Shown in pieces: positions 52,993 through 61,445 of a DNA stretch of 64,000 nt. The first letter of the stretch is position 1. Each line of letters starts with the position of its first letter. This stretch comes from Azospirillum endophyticum (GTDB lineage Bacteria; Pseudomonadota; Alphaproteobacteria; Azospirillales; Azospirillaceae). Position numbers and translations under genes: made by a program. The stretch is from contig NZ_JAENHM010000015.1 in NCBI RefSeq assembly GCF_016595245.1, positions 1 through 64,000 on the forward strand, read 5' to 3'. The notes beneath the pieces are model-generated. The model was not told where the DNA came from. It saw only the letters and a program-made list of their open reading frames with translations, and ran no database searches.

Positions 52993-54413
52993 AGATCCGC
53001 AGCCACCGCCCCTTCATGATCGGCATCCCGGCCGCCATCCTGCTCGCGGCGGCGCTGGCGATGGCCGGGATCGGGCTGCTCGGCACCTGGCTGGCGCAGG
53101 ACCAGCTGGGCGAGGCACGCGCCGCGAAGGCCGCCGCGGTGGCGGAAGCGGTGCAGCACGACCTCGAACGGGCCATCGGCTACGGCATTCCCCTTCCCCG
53201 CATCGAGGGGGTGGGCTCCTTCCTCCAGGGCATCGCCGGCCGCAACCCCGACATCGGCTTCCTGGCGCTGACCGCCGCCGACGGCGCGTTCCTGCAGGGC
53301 GCCGTGACGGCGGTGTCCGGCGGCTCGTCCCTCGACCACCGGGGGCTGGAAGCGCTGGCCGCTTCCTTCCGCGGGCTGGCGACGCCGGAGACCCGCGCGG
53401 CGACGCTCCAGCCGATCGAGCGCGACGGCTTCCTGATCCTGCGCGTGCCCGTCCGCGTCGGTCGACTGTCGTCGGAAGGCGGCGGCGGCGGGGCGAGCCA
53501 GCCGCCGGCCGGCCATGTGCTGGTCGGCGTCCAGCCGGGGCAGGTGCGGGGCCAGATCGCCCGGGAACTGGCGACGGTGGCGCTCGGCGCGCTGGCGGTT
53601 CTGCTGGTGCTGGCCGAGTTGGCCGGCGTGCTGGCCCGTGCCAGCTTCCGCGCGCCGCTGCGCCGGTTGGCCCGCGCGATGGAGGAGGCCGCGGCGGGAC
53701 GCTTCGCCACGCTGCTGGGCCGCCGTCCGCGCGATCAGGTCGGCCGGCTGCTCTTCTCCTTCAACGCCCTCGTCTTCGGCCTGCACGACCGGCGCCAGCG
53801 TTTCGCCGCCCATGCCGACGAGGTGCGCGTCGCGGTCTTCGACGCGCAGGTCGCCGAGGCGGTCGAACGGACCCGGCGGTCGGCGCTGGAAGCGCTCGGC
53901 CCCGGCCTGGAGGCCGCTCCCCGCCGCGAGGTCGACGCACGCGCCGACGACATCCACTCCTTCGCGCTGCTGGCCGCGTCCGCCGCGGCGATGCTGGTTC
54001 CGGGCGCCGGCGGTGCGCCCGTCATCATGATCGCCCTTCTGCTCGCGGGCGCCGTCGCCGGCCATGCCGTTCCCGGCCGCTGGCGCCGGATCGCCGCCCT
54101 GCTGACCGCGCTGCTTCTGCTGGCGGCGGGCGTCGCGGCGTTCGCACTTCCGCCCTCATCCGGGGTGCCGGCCGCCGCGGCCGCTGCGCTGGCCGGCGGC
54201 ATCGCAGCCGGGCTGGCGCTGTCCTATGTGCGGCGGCAGGCGACGGATGGCGGGCAGGTGCCGGTCCTGCGGGCGCTGGCGGTCGGTATCCTGGCGGCGC
54301 TGCTGTGGGCGGCGGCGGTCGACTGGGACGGCGGCATGCTCGCCGCATCCTCCCTGCTTCCCGCCGGGCTGGCCTTGCTGCTGGCGCGGCCCATCGTCGT
54401 TCCGCGGAGCTGA
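52989..54413 (+). CDS. membrane sensor with HAMP and multi-helix C-terminus (type B copy 2)
   Basis: A 474-residue protein: helix at about 10-33, periplasmic domain to about 190 (RAIGYGIPLPRIEGVG and DIGFLALTAADG), helix at about 195-215, a HAMP-like linker at about 215-270 (PLRRLARAMEEAAAGRF), a coiled stretch, and about six further hydrophobic segments at 325-470. The N-terminal half aligns with that of the MFS fusion at 48088, while the C-terminus is shorter and is not a full MFS domain. It overlaps the type A gene by ATGA and precedes the SpoIIE gene by 9 bases, so it is a good candidate to control that phosphatase. Confidence 0.8.
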   Translation: MKIRSHRPFMIGIPAAILLAAALAMAGIGLLGTWLAQDQLGEARAAKAAAVAEAVQHDLERAIGYGIPLPRIEGVGSFLQGIAGRNPDIGFLALTAADGAFLQGAVTAVSGGSSLDHRGLEALAASFRGLATPETRAATLQPIERDGFLILRVPVRVGRLSSEGGGGGASQPPAGHVLVGVQPGQVRGQIARELATVALGALAVLLVLAELAGVLARASFRAPLRRLARAMEEAAAGRFATLLGRRPRDQVGRLLFSFNALVFGLHDRRQRFAAHADEVRVAVFDAQVAEAVERTRRSALEALGPGLEAAPRREVDARADDIHSFALLAASAAAMLVPGAGGAPVIMIALLLAGAVAGHAVPGRWRRIAALLTALLLLAAGVAAFALPPSSGVPAAAAAALAGGIAAGLALSYVRRQATDGGQVPVLRALAVGILAALLWAAAVDWDGGMLAASSLLPAGLALLLARPIVVPRS

Positions 54414-54422
54414 GAGGCCCCC

Positions 54423-56576
54423 ATGCTGCTCCAGACCCGCATCATCCTGTTCGTCCTCGCCACCGTCACCGTGGTGGCCGGACTTCTCCTCGGCTTCTCC
54501 GCCCTGCGCGAGGACGCCGCCGATCACCGTGCGCGCGAGCTGGAACTCGCCCGGCTCGATACCTCCTGGCAACTCGCCGTGTCGGGCGCGGTCGGCCGCA
54601 TCGACCAGGGGCTCGGCCGGCTTGCCGGCGACGCCGAGATCGCCCGCGCGGTCGAGGCGGAGGAGCGCGGTGCGCTCGACCGCCGCGTCGCCGCGCTGGG
54701 GATCGTCGCGGCCCCGGCCACCGGCGGCATCACCGACGTCAACCTGCTGTCGAAGGCGGGCGACCTGCTTTACAGCAGCGATCCGGCCTTCGACCCGGCG
54801 CCGTTGCTCAATCGCGGCTCCCTCGATGCCATCCTGTCCGGGCAGAAGCTGGCGCGCGGCGTCCGGCTGGTGGACGGGGACCGCATGGTGGTGGTGGCCG
54901 GCGTGCCGGTCTATGCCGGGACCGGGGCCGGCGGCGGGGCGGGCAGCGGAGCCGGAGTCGCCGGTGCCGCGGTGGCCGGGGTGGATTTCGCCGTGGCGCT
55001 CGACGTGCTGCGGCGCACCACCGGCGGGCGCGTCTTCGCCGTGACGCGCAACGGCGCTGCGCTGGACGGCGAGAGCGATCCGCTGTGGCCCGTGGTCAAG
55101 CCGCTGGTTCGCCCGGCCGACCGCAGCATCGCCTATGTCTCCGGCGGCGGGCGCCGCTATGCCCTCGCCAGCCTGCCGGTCGCCGATCTGGCCGGCGGCC
55201 GCGTCGCCACCGTGCTGATCGCCTCCGACGTCACCCAGGCGGTGGAGGAGCAGGCGCTGTGGTCCGTCGCCTATGTCGCCGCGGTCGGACTGGTTCTGCT
55301 GGGGGCGCTGGGATTGCTCTACGGCTTCCTGCGGCGGAACTTCTCGACGCTCGACGGGGCGGTGAAGGCGTTGCAGGATCTCTCCCGCGGCCGGTCGATG
55401 GGCTATGTCGAACTGCCGGCCGGCAACGACGAGATCGGCCGCATCGCCGGGGCGGTGGAGGTCTTCCGCGGCGTGATGCGCGAGATCGAGCGCAGCGCCG
55501 GCCAGCGCGAGCGCCGCCTGCGCCGCCAGCAGCGCTTCATCCGCCGCCAGATGGAGGCGTTGGCCGTCACCCTGGAGGAGGACGCCCGCCAGAACCTGCT
55601 GGAGGAGCTGCGCCAGATCGAGGCGGAGACCCACGACGCCCAGTCGGCCCAGTCCAAGGGGGTCGGCGACGAGCTCGGGCTGCTGGCACTGGGCTTCTCC
55701 CGTCTGGCGACGCGGGTCAGCACCCAGCAGGTGCAGCTGACCCAGATGGTGCGCGACCTGCGCGAGGCCCTGGCCGACAAGCGCCGGCTGATCAGCCTGC
55801 AGCAGGAGCTCGAGATCGCCCGGACCATGCAGCTGACCATCCTGCCCCAGGTCTTTCCCGACATGGCCGAGTTCGACATCGCCGCGCGGATGATCCCGGC
55901 CAAGGAGGTCGGCGGCGATTTCTACGACTTCTTCCCGATTTCCGAGCACAAGGTGGCGCTGGTCATCGCCGACGTGTCCGGCAAGGGCATCCCGGCCGCC
56001 TTCTTCATGCTGATCACCCGCACCATGCTGCGCGCCATCGCCGAGTCCGGAGTCGGCCCGGCCGAGACCATGCGCCGGGTCAACAACCTGCTGGCGGCGG
56101 AGAACGAGCAGATGATGTTTGTCACCGTCTTCTATGGCGAGCTGGATCTGCGCACCGGCGTGCTGGCCTTCTCCAACGGCGGCCACAACCCGCCGCTGCG
56201 CATGACCGCCGCCGGCGCGGTGAAGGAGCTGGAGCGCACCCCGGGCATCGCGCTGGCCGCCATGCCCGACATGCCCTTCGGCGAGAAGAGCGTGACGCTG
56301 GACACCGGCGACATGGTGGTGCTGTTCACCGACGGCGTCACCGAGGCCTTCAACGGCGAGGACGTGATGTACGGCGACACCCGCCTGGTCAGCGCGGTCG
56401 GACGGCAGGCCGACGCTTCGGTCCGCGACGGGCTGGACGGGGTGCTGGCCGACGTCGCCCGCTTCACCGCCGGCGCGCCGCAGTCCGACGACATCACCTG
56501 CCTGGTCCTGCGCTGGCGGGGAAGCACGGAGACTTCTCCCCTCCCCAATCGCCATGCGAACGAAGTCTGTGCATAG
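54423..56576 (+). CDS. membrane-bound SpoIIE-type protein phosphatase
   Basis: A 717-residue PP2C-like phosphatase. Transmembrane helix 1 at about 3-22, a periplasmic sensor of about 250 residues, helix 2 at about 280-302, HAMP at about 303-355, a Gln/Arg-rich coiled coil, then the SpoIIE/PP2C domain from about 470 to 705. Metal-site motifs are VGGDFYDFF, IADVSGKGIPAAFFM, FTDGVTEAFNG and SDDITCLVLR, all intact. Such enzymes dephosphorylate STAS antagonists to start partner switching; a STAS gene follows 119 bases later. It starts 9 bases after the sensor gene, so the sensors and the phosphatase are probably one operon. Confidence 0.93.
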   Translation: MLLQTRIILFVLATVTVVAGLLLGFSALREDAADHRARELELARLDTSWQLAVSGAVGRIDQGLGRLAGDAEIARAVEAEERGALDRRVAALGIVAAPATGGITDVNLLSKAGDLLYSSDPAFDPAPLLNRGSLDAILSGQKLARGVRLVDGDRMVVVAGVPVYAGTGAGGGAGSGAGVAGAAVAGVDFAVALDVLRRTTGGRVFAVTRNGAALDGESDPLWPVVKPLVRPADRSIAYVSGGGRRYALASLPVADLAGGRVATVLIASDVTQAVEEQALWSVAYVAAVGLVLLGALGLLYGFLRRNFSTLDGAVKALQDLSRGRSMGYVELPAGNDEIGRIAGAVEVFRGVMREIERSAGQRERRLRRQQRFIRRQMEALAVTLEEDARQNLLEELRQIEAETHDAQSAQSKGVGDELGLLALGFSRLATRVSTQQVQLTQMVRDLREALADKRRLISLQQELEIARTMQLTILPQVFPDMAEFDIAARMIPAKEVGGDFYDFFPISEHKVALVIADVSGKGIPAAFFMLITRTMLRAIAESGVGPAETMRRVNNLLAAENEQMMFVTVFYGELDLRTGVLAFSNGGHNPPLRMTAAGAVKELERTPGIALAAMPDMPFGEKSVTLDTGDMVVLFTDGVTEAFNGEDVMYGDTRLVSAVGRQADASVRDGLDGVLADVARFTAGAPQSDDITCLVLRWRGSTETSPLPNRHANEVCA

Positions 56577-56695
56577 GCGGGGGTTGAAGGGCGGCCTTGA
56601 AGGGCGGGCATGATTTTTCGCACCGCGAATGCATCGTCGCGCGCTTATCGGCATGCTATAACCCCGAATATGGTAAGACGAGGCGAGGGACGGGT

Positions 56696-57034
56696 ATGAA
56701 TATTACCGAACAGACGGTCAACGGCATCACCGTGCTGCGGGCGGAGGGGCGGGTCGACAGCGGCAATGCCGGCGAATTCGAAACGGCCCTGCTGTCGGCG
56801 ATGGGCGGCGAGGGCACGCGCCTCGTTGTCGATATGGCCCAGCTTTCCTACATCAGTTCAGCCGGGCTTCGCTGCCTGCTCGTCGCCGCTAAGGCGGCGC
56901 GGACGAAGCGCGGGTCGATCGCCCTGTCCGCCATGGCGCCGCATATCCGCGAGGTGTTCGACGTCAGCGGCTTCTCGTCGCTGTTCGAAATACACGCCGA
57001 CGCAGAGGCTGCCGTGGCGGCGCTCGGCGGGTGA
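56696..57034 (+). CDS. STAS-domain anti-sigma-factor antagonist
   Basis: A 112-residue single STAS domain. The conserved phospho-acceptor region is MAQLSYISSAGLRCLL, with Ser54/Ser55 as the site that an RsbW-like kinase would phosphorylate. Unphosphorylated STAS proteins bind the kinase and release its target. The start at 56696 follows GAGGGACGGG; an ATG 33 codons earlier has no coding character. It lies just after the SpoIIE gene. The gap to the phosphatase gene (119 bases) could hold its own promoter. The cognate kinase may be the RsbW-like protein at 15856. Confidence 0.92.
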   Translation: MNITEQTVNGITVLRAEGRVDSGNAGEFETALLSAMGGEGTRLVVDMAQLSYISSAGLRCLLVAAKAARTKRGSIALSAMAPHIREVFDVSGFSSLFEIHADAEAAVAALGG

Positions 57035-57110
57035 GGGCTGCGGGGTTGACTTTCGCCGGCCGGTGCCGGCTTTCCGATAGGGCGGTTCCCGAAACGGAAC
57101 CGGTTGTGCG

Positions 57111-57509
57111 ATGGTAAGTGCCAATCGGCCCAACATCCTGGTTGTCGAGGACTCGCCGGCCGTACGGCTCTCCGTGGCCGGCTATCTCGAGGGTCGGGGT
57201 TTCGAGGTGACGGAGGCGGAGAATGGACGGGCGGCCATCCGCGCGCTCGACCGACGCGTCTTCGATCTGATCGTCACCGACGTGCTGATGCCGGAAGTCG
57301 ACGGAATCGAATTGATCAAGGCCGCCCGCAGCACCCAGCCGGACGTGAAGATTCTCGCCATGTCCGGCGGAGCCCCGAACATGCCGGCCGGTTATCTGCT
57401 GAAGATGACGCGCATGTTCAATGCGGATGAGATCATCTACAAGCCCTTCCTCAATGAAGAGTTGGGGGCTGCGGTTGCCCGCCTGCTCGACCGTCCGCCG
57501 CCAAATTAA
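57111..57509 (+). CDS. single-domain response regulator
   Basis: A 132-residue CheY-like receiver: VVEDSP acidic pocket, phospho-acceptor Asp57 in VTDVLMPEVDG, Ser/Thr region AMSGGAP and Lys in IYKPF. There is no output domain. It follows the STAS gene by 76 bases and may relay phosphate from a kinase elsewhere or from the hybrid kinase at 9987. In partner-switching modules, receivers sometimes regulate the phosphatase; here this is inferred from position only. Confidence 0.9.
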   Translation: MVSANRPNILVVEDSPAVRLSVAGYLEGRGFEVTEAENGRAAIRALDRRVFDLIVTDVLMPEVDGIELIKAARSTQPDVKILAMSGGAPNMPAGYLLKMTRMFNADEIIYKPFLNEELGAAVARLLDRPPPN

Positions 57510-57550
57510 GCAGATGCGGGCGTTTGCCCAATAATGGGGCGCAAAAGAAA

Positions 57551-57581
57551 GCGGCTTCGGTGCATGAAGCGCCGAAGCCGC
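57551..57581. terminator. 10-bp hairpin after the response regulator
   Basis: GCGGCTTCGG and CCGAAGCCGC pair exactly around an 11-base loop, 41 bases after the stop. A poly-A/G stretch upstream gives a T-rich tail only on the minus strand. It probably ends the sensor/phosphatase/STAS/receiver transcript. Confidence 0.55.
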
Positions 57582-57668
57582 AAGTGATGCGTGGAACCAA
57601 CCGCTCCTCTCTACGCAAGTGCCGTGCCAGGATTCTCCGGACCGTCCCCAGCCGGCCGCTGAAATTCC

Positions 57669-57694
57669 GGAACGCCATCCGACCGCTCCTGTTG
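57669..57694 (+). promoter_or_regulatory. EcfG-type (general stress response) promoter candidate
   Basis: GGAAC at 57669-57673 is followed after 16 bases by TGTT at 57690-57693. This matches the alphaproteobacterial general-stress sigma factor consensus GGAAC-N16/17-(C)GTT. It ends about 83 bases before the SWFGD/BON start. A second GGAAC at 57593 has no matching -10. Confidence 0.6.
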
Positions 57695-57776
57695 TTCGGG
57701 AAACAAGGAGGGCGTCGACACCGTTCGTGACGGGCCTCCTCGAGTCCAAGAATCCTGCAAGAGGGAGCCGACCACG

Positions 57777-59261
57777 ATGGCGCAGTACGAGAATCGGTGG
57801 CGAGGCGAAGGCCGCGACTGGCGCGACGACGACCGGGAGCCGAACCGGCACCGCGACTGGGGCGAGACACCCAGGCGGACCGGCGTCTATGACCAGGATG
57901 ACGGCCGGCAGTATGAGAGCCAGCACGAGAGCATGTATCGCCCGCAGGCCCATCGCCATCAGGACGAGCAGGGCCGCAACTACCGGGACGCCGGCTATGG
58001 CGGCCGCGTCGGCAACGAGTCGGGCGGCTTTGGCCGGGAGTCCCGCTATGACAGCGACGCCCGCCGCGACACGTCCCGTGAGACGGAACGGGTCTACGAC
58101 CGCAACTTCGGCGGCGGCCGCGACATGAGCCGCGGCGGCTACGGCGCCGGCTATGGCGGGCGGTCTGGGTCGAGCGGCTACGGCGGCTATGCCGGTGCCG
58201 GCAATGCCGGGACGGAGGGCAATTATACCAGCCGCGACGTCGGCAACGCCGATTACCGCGACCAGGATTACGGCGTCCGCCCCTATGGGGAAACCGACCG
58301 CGGCGGTCGTGGCGGCAGCTCGCTCGGCTATGGCGGCCGCGACTATGGCGAACGCGATTACGGGGCCAGGGGCTATGGTTCCCAAGGCGGCGGCTACGAA
58401 TCCGGCCGCGACCGCGGCGATTGGGATCGTGGCGACTGGAGCCGGCGCGACTTCGGCGGCAGCTCCGCCTCCAGCTACGGCGGTCGCGACCGCGGCGCCG
58501 GCCGCAGCCGCTCCTGGGGCGAAGATCGCGGCGGCATGTACCGCAGCCAGGAAAGCCGGGGCAGCTATGGCGAAGACCGCGGCCGCGGCGGCCAGCGCGG
58601 CTTCTGGGAACAGGCCGGCGACGAGATCGCCTCCTGGTTCGGCGACGATGATGCCGAACGGCGGCGCCATGAGGACGAGCGCCGCGCCCATCGCGGCCGC
58701 GGTCCCCGCGGCTACAGCCGGTCCGACGAGCGGGTGCGCGAGGATGTCAGCGACCGCCTGACCGACGACGCCTACATCGACGCCTCCGACATCGAGGTGA
58801 CGGTCAGCAACGGCGAGGTGACGCTGACCGGCATGGTTCCCGACCGCCATACCAAGCGTCGGGCCGAGGATGTCGCCGAGTCGGTTTCCGGCGTCTCCCA
58901 TGTGCAGAACAACCTGCGGGTCCGCAGCCAGGTCGGAAGCCAGGCCGCTTCCGGCTGGGGCAATTCCACCGGTGCCGGCGCCTCCGCCATGGCCAATGCG
59001 GGCACCGGCACCACCTCGTCGTTGAGCGCGACGAACAGCGGCCTCCAGGGCTCCGACACCACCGGCACCGGCGCCGGTGCGGGCCTGGGTGTGGGCACGG
59101 GCAGCAACACCGGCTCAAGCGCCCCCTCCGTCACCGGCACCGGTGCGGGGAGCAGCGGCGGCCCGGCCGGTGCCTCGGCCGGCACCGGGTCAATGGCAGG
59201 CTCGACCACCGGCGTGACCGGCTCCGTCGGCACCGGCCGTTCGTCCGCCACCCGGAGCTGA
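57777..59261 (+). CDS. SWFGD/BON-domain stress-type protein
   Basis: A 494-residue protein. Residues 1-280 are low complexity, rich in Gly, Tyr, Arg and Asp (repeats such as GYGGRDYGERDYG, SSGYGGYAGAGN) and contain an SWFGDDDAERRRHEDERR segment, the SWFGD motif. Residues about 315-385 form a BON domain (VREDVSDRLTDDAYIDASDI and a VRVRSQ end), a fold that binds membrane or phospholipid surfaces in known cases. The last 110 residues are Gly/Thr/Ser-rich. No signal peptide. The EcfG-type promoter upstream suggests stress induction. It stands alone between terminators. Confidence 0.85.
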   Translation: MAQYENRWRGEGRDWRDDDREPNRHRDWGETPRRTGVYDQDDGRQYESQHESMYRPQAHRHQDEQGRNYRDAGYGGRVGNESGGFGRESRYDSDARRDTSRETERVYDRNFGGGRDMSRGGYGAGYGGRSGSSGYGGYAGAGNAGTEGNYTSRDVGNADYRDQDYGVRPYGETDRGGRGGSSLGYGGRDYGERDYGARGYGSQGGGYESGRDRGDWDRGDWSRRDFGGSSASSYGGRDRGAGRSRSWGEDRGGMYRSQESRGSYGEDRGRGGQRGFWEQAGDEIASWFGDDDAERRRHEDERRAHRGRGPRGYSRSDERVREDVSDRLTDDAYIDASDIEVTVSNGEVTLTGMVPDRHTKRRAEDVAESVSGVSHVQNNLRVRSQVGSQAASGWGNSTGAGASAMANAGTGTTSSLSATNSGLQGSDTTGTGAGAGLGVGTGSNTGSSAPSVTGTGAGSSGGPAGASAGTGSMAGSTTGVTGSVGTGRSSATRS

Positions 59262-59289
59262 TCGTCCGCGTCAAGCCGCTTTAGCGCAG

Positions 59290-59349
59290 GGGCGCGAAGC
59301 CCGGCCTTCCAGGCATTTCCGCCTCGGGAGGTCGGGCTTCGCGCCCTTT
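59290..59349 (+). terminator. strong inverted repeat/terminator after the BON gene
   Basis: GGGCGCGAAGCCCG (59290-59303) and CGGGCTTCGCGCCC (59333-59346) form a perfect 14-bp stem with a 29-base loop, followed by TTT. It starts 28 bases after the BON stop. Confidence 0.75.
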
Positions 59350-59455
59350 GCGTGTGCGCGGGACCAGCGAAGAAGCGGAGGGAGAGGAGGCTGTCGAACG
59401 GCGGGAGTCAGGGGCATTCCCAGCATGACGGCGAATTCATTTTTCTTGGATACTG

Positions 59456-59488
59456 GTTCCTTGACACTCTAAGGAACTCGACTATCGT
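59456..59488 (+). promoter_or_regulatory. promoter with TetR-type operator upstream of the TetR gene
   Basis: GTTCCTT (59456-59462) and AAGGAAC (59471-59477) are inverted repeats separated by 8 bases. TTGACA (59461-59466) and TATCGT (59483-59488) are a fair -35/-10 pair with a 16-base spacer, so the palindrome overlaps the promoter. This layout fits autoregulation by the TetR protein. Confidence 0.65.
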
Positions 59489-59516
59489 CAGTTTTTGAAA
59501 CCCGTGAGTTCCATTC

Positions 59517-60125
59517 ATGCCTCTCGATGCGGAAGAGATACCCGACTGGCGCGCTCGGCGGCGCGAGGTGATCCTCAACGCCGCGGCGGAGCTGTTCGCC
59601 GGCCGCGACTACGCCTCAGTCCAGGTGGAGGAGGTCGCGAAGCGGGCCGGCGTCGGCAAGGCGACGCTGTACCGCTACTTCCCCTCCAAGGAAGAGCTGT
59701 ATCTGGAATCGCTGGAACGCGCACTCGGCGGGCTGGAGCATAAGCTGAACGCCGAGCTGGCGCCGCAGCAGGTTCCTGCCTCCGTCCGCCTGTCGGCGAT
59801 GGTTTCCGCCCTGGTCGACACGCTGAGCGAGCAGCTGCAGACGCTCAAGCTGCTGGGCGGCGACCAGTCCGATCTGGCCGACCGCACCCGCCGCATCCTG
59901 CGACGCCGCAGCCAGCGCACCGCGACGGCACTGCAGCAGGTGCTGGCCGACGGCATGAATTCCGGCGAGTTCCGCAAGGTCGATCTGGAAATCGTGCCTC
60001 TGCTGATCATCGGCATGGTCCGCGGCGGGATCATGCAGCTGGGCGACCGCCCGCGCGAGGCGCTGGAACGCTCGGTCATCGACATTCTCATGTCCGGCAT
60101 CACCAACCTGCCCCCTTTCATCTAA
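59517..60125 (+). CDS. TetR-family transcriptional regulator
   Basis: A 202-residue repressor. The N-terminal HTH (about residues 20-65) reads AAAELFAGRDYASVQVEEVA, then KRAGVGKATLYRYFPSKEEL, the standard TetR pattern; the remaining helices form the ligand-binding and dimer domain. It sits 42 bases before the RND adaptor gene in the same direction and has a palindrome overlapping its own promoter, so it probably controls itself and the efflux operon. The inducer is unknown; pump substrates are likely candidates. Confidence 0.92.
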   Translation: MPLDAEEIPDWRARRREVILNAAAELFAGRDYASVQVEEVAKRAGVGKATLYRYFPSKEELYLESLERALGGLEHKLNAELAPQQVPASVRLSAMVSALVDTLSEQLQTLKLLGGDQSDLADRTRRILRRRSQRTATALQQVLADGMNSGEFRKVDLEIVPLLIIGMVRGGIMQLGDRPREALERSVIDILMSGITNLPPFI

Positions 60126-60167
60126 GCGCATGCCGGCCTCTGGCTCCGGCGTCTGGAGTCCCATCGT

Positions 60168-61445
60168 ATGAGACGGTTTTTCCTGGTCCTGCTGGTCGCC
60201 GCGCTGATCGGCGGCGGCGGGTACTATTGGTATGCGACCCACAAGGGCGGGGCGGACATCCGGACGGCGGCAGACGGGGCGAAACCGCAGGCGAACGCAT
60301 CGGCCGCAACCGCCCGGGCGGTGCCCGTGGTCACCCAGACGGTGTCGATCCAGGCCGTGCCGGAACAGATCGTCACCATCGGCAGCGTCCAGCCGATCGC
60401 CGCCATCGCCATCAAGGCCCGCGTCGACAGCGCCGTGGAATCGGTCGCCTTCACCGAAGGGCAGGAGGTGAAGACCGGCGACACGCTGTTCACGCTCGAC
60501 AGCCGCTCGCTGGACGCCCAGCTCCGCCAAGCCCAGGCCAATCTTGAACGCGACCGCGCCAACCTGGAAAAGGCCAAGGGCGACGTGAAGCGCTATGCCG
60601 AGCTGGTGCGGACCAGCGCCATCTCCCGCACCACCTACGACGCCGCCGTCGCCACCTCCGACGCGCTGGAAGGCACGGTGAAGGCCGACCTCGCTGCGAT
60701 CGAGGCGGCGAAGGTCTCTCTCAGTTTCACCCGCATCACCGCACCGATGGACGGCCGCACCGGTACGGTGAACGCCAAGGTCGGCGCCATGGTCCGGGCC
60801 GCCGACACCAACCCGCTGGTCACCCTGACCCAGCTTCGGCCGATCAACGTCTCCTTCAACGTCCCGGAAAAGCATCTGCCGGCGATCCGCGCCGCGATGG
60901 CCGCCGGGTCGCTTTCCGTCACCGCCAGCATCGCCGGCGGGCATGGCGAGAAGGCCGAAGGCAAGCTGTCCTTCGTCGACAGCCAAGTCGATCAGCAGAC
61001 CGGCACCATCCTGGTGAAGGGCGAGTTCCCGAACGCCGACACCCGGCTGTGGCCGGGCCAGTTCGTCGACACCGTCCTGACCCTGCGGGTCGAACAGGAC
61101 GCCCTGACCATCGCCGATCTGGCGGTGCAGACCGGCCAGAAGGGCCGCTTCGTCTATGTCGTGAAGGCCGACGAGACGGTGGAGGTCCGCCCGGTCACCG
61201 TCGAGCGCAACCATGGCGGCCTCAGCGTCGTCGCTTCCGGCCTGAAGGCCGGTGAGCGCGTGGTGGTCGACGGCCAGTCGCGCCTGTTCCCCGGCGCCAA
61301 GATCACCGAGAAGGCCGGCGGCAAGCCTGCCGCACCGGCCGGCGGCGAGACCGCCGAAGGCGGCCGGCAGCAGGGCTCCGCCGCCCAGGACGCCGCGGCG
61401 CGTAGCACCATGACCCAAGGCAAGAGCACCGGGGGTGCGACGTGA
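60168..61445 (+). CDS. RND efflux periplasmic adaptor (membrane fusion protein)
   Basis: A 425-residue adaptor with an N-terminal membrane anchor (FFLVLLVAALIGGGG), then lipoyl/barrel-sandwich and alpha-hairpin segments (AQANLERDRANLEKAKGD, LVRTSAISRTTYDAAVATSD), a beta-barrel part (SFTRITAPMDGRTGTVN) and a C-terminal domain ending in an Ala/Gly-rich tail. It links the inner-membrane pump to an outer-membrane channel. No lipobox was seen, so it is anchored by the N-terminal helix. The stop overlaps the start of the permease gene (GTGA). Confidence 0.93.
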   Translation: MRRFFLVLLVAALIGGGGYYWYATHKGGADIRTAADGAKPQANASAATARAVPVVTQTVSIQAVPEQIVTIGSVQPIAAIAIKARVDSAVESVAFTEGQEVKTGDTLFTLDSRSLDAQLRQAQANLERDRANLEKAKGDVKRYAELVRTSAISRTTYDAAVATSDALEGTVKADLAAIEAAKVSLSFTRITAPMDGRTGTVNAKVGAMVRAADTNPLVTLTQLRPINVSFNVPEKHLPAIRAAMAAGSLSVTASIAGGHGEKAEGKLSFVDSQVDQQTGTILVKGEFPNADTRLWPGQFVDTVLTLRVEQDALTIADLAVQTGQKGRFVYVVKADETVEVRPVTVERNHGGLSVVASGLKAGERVVVDGQSRLFPGAKITEKAGGKPAAPAGGETAEGGRQQGSAAQDAAARSTMTQGKSTGGAT

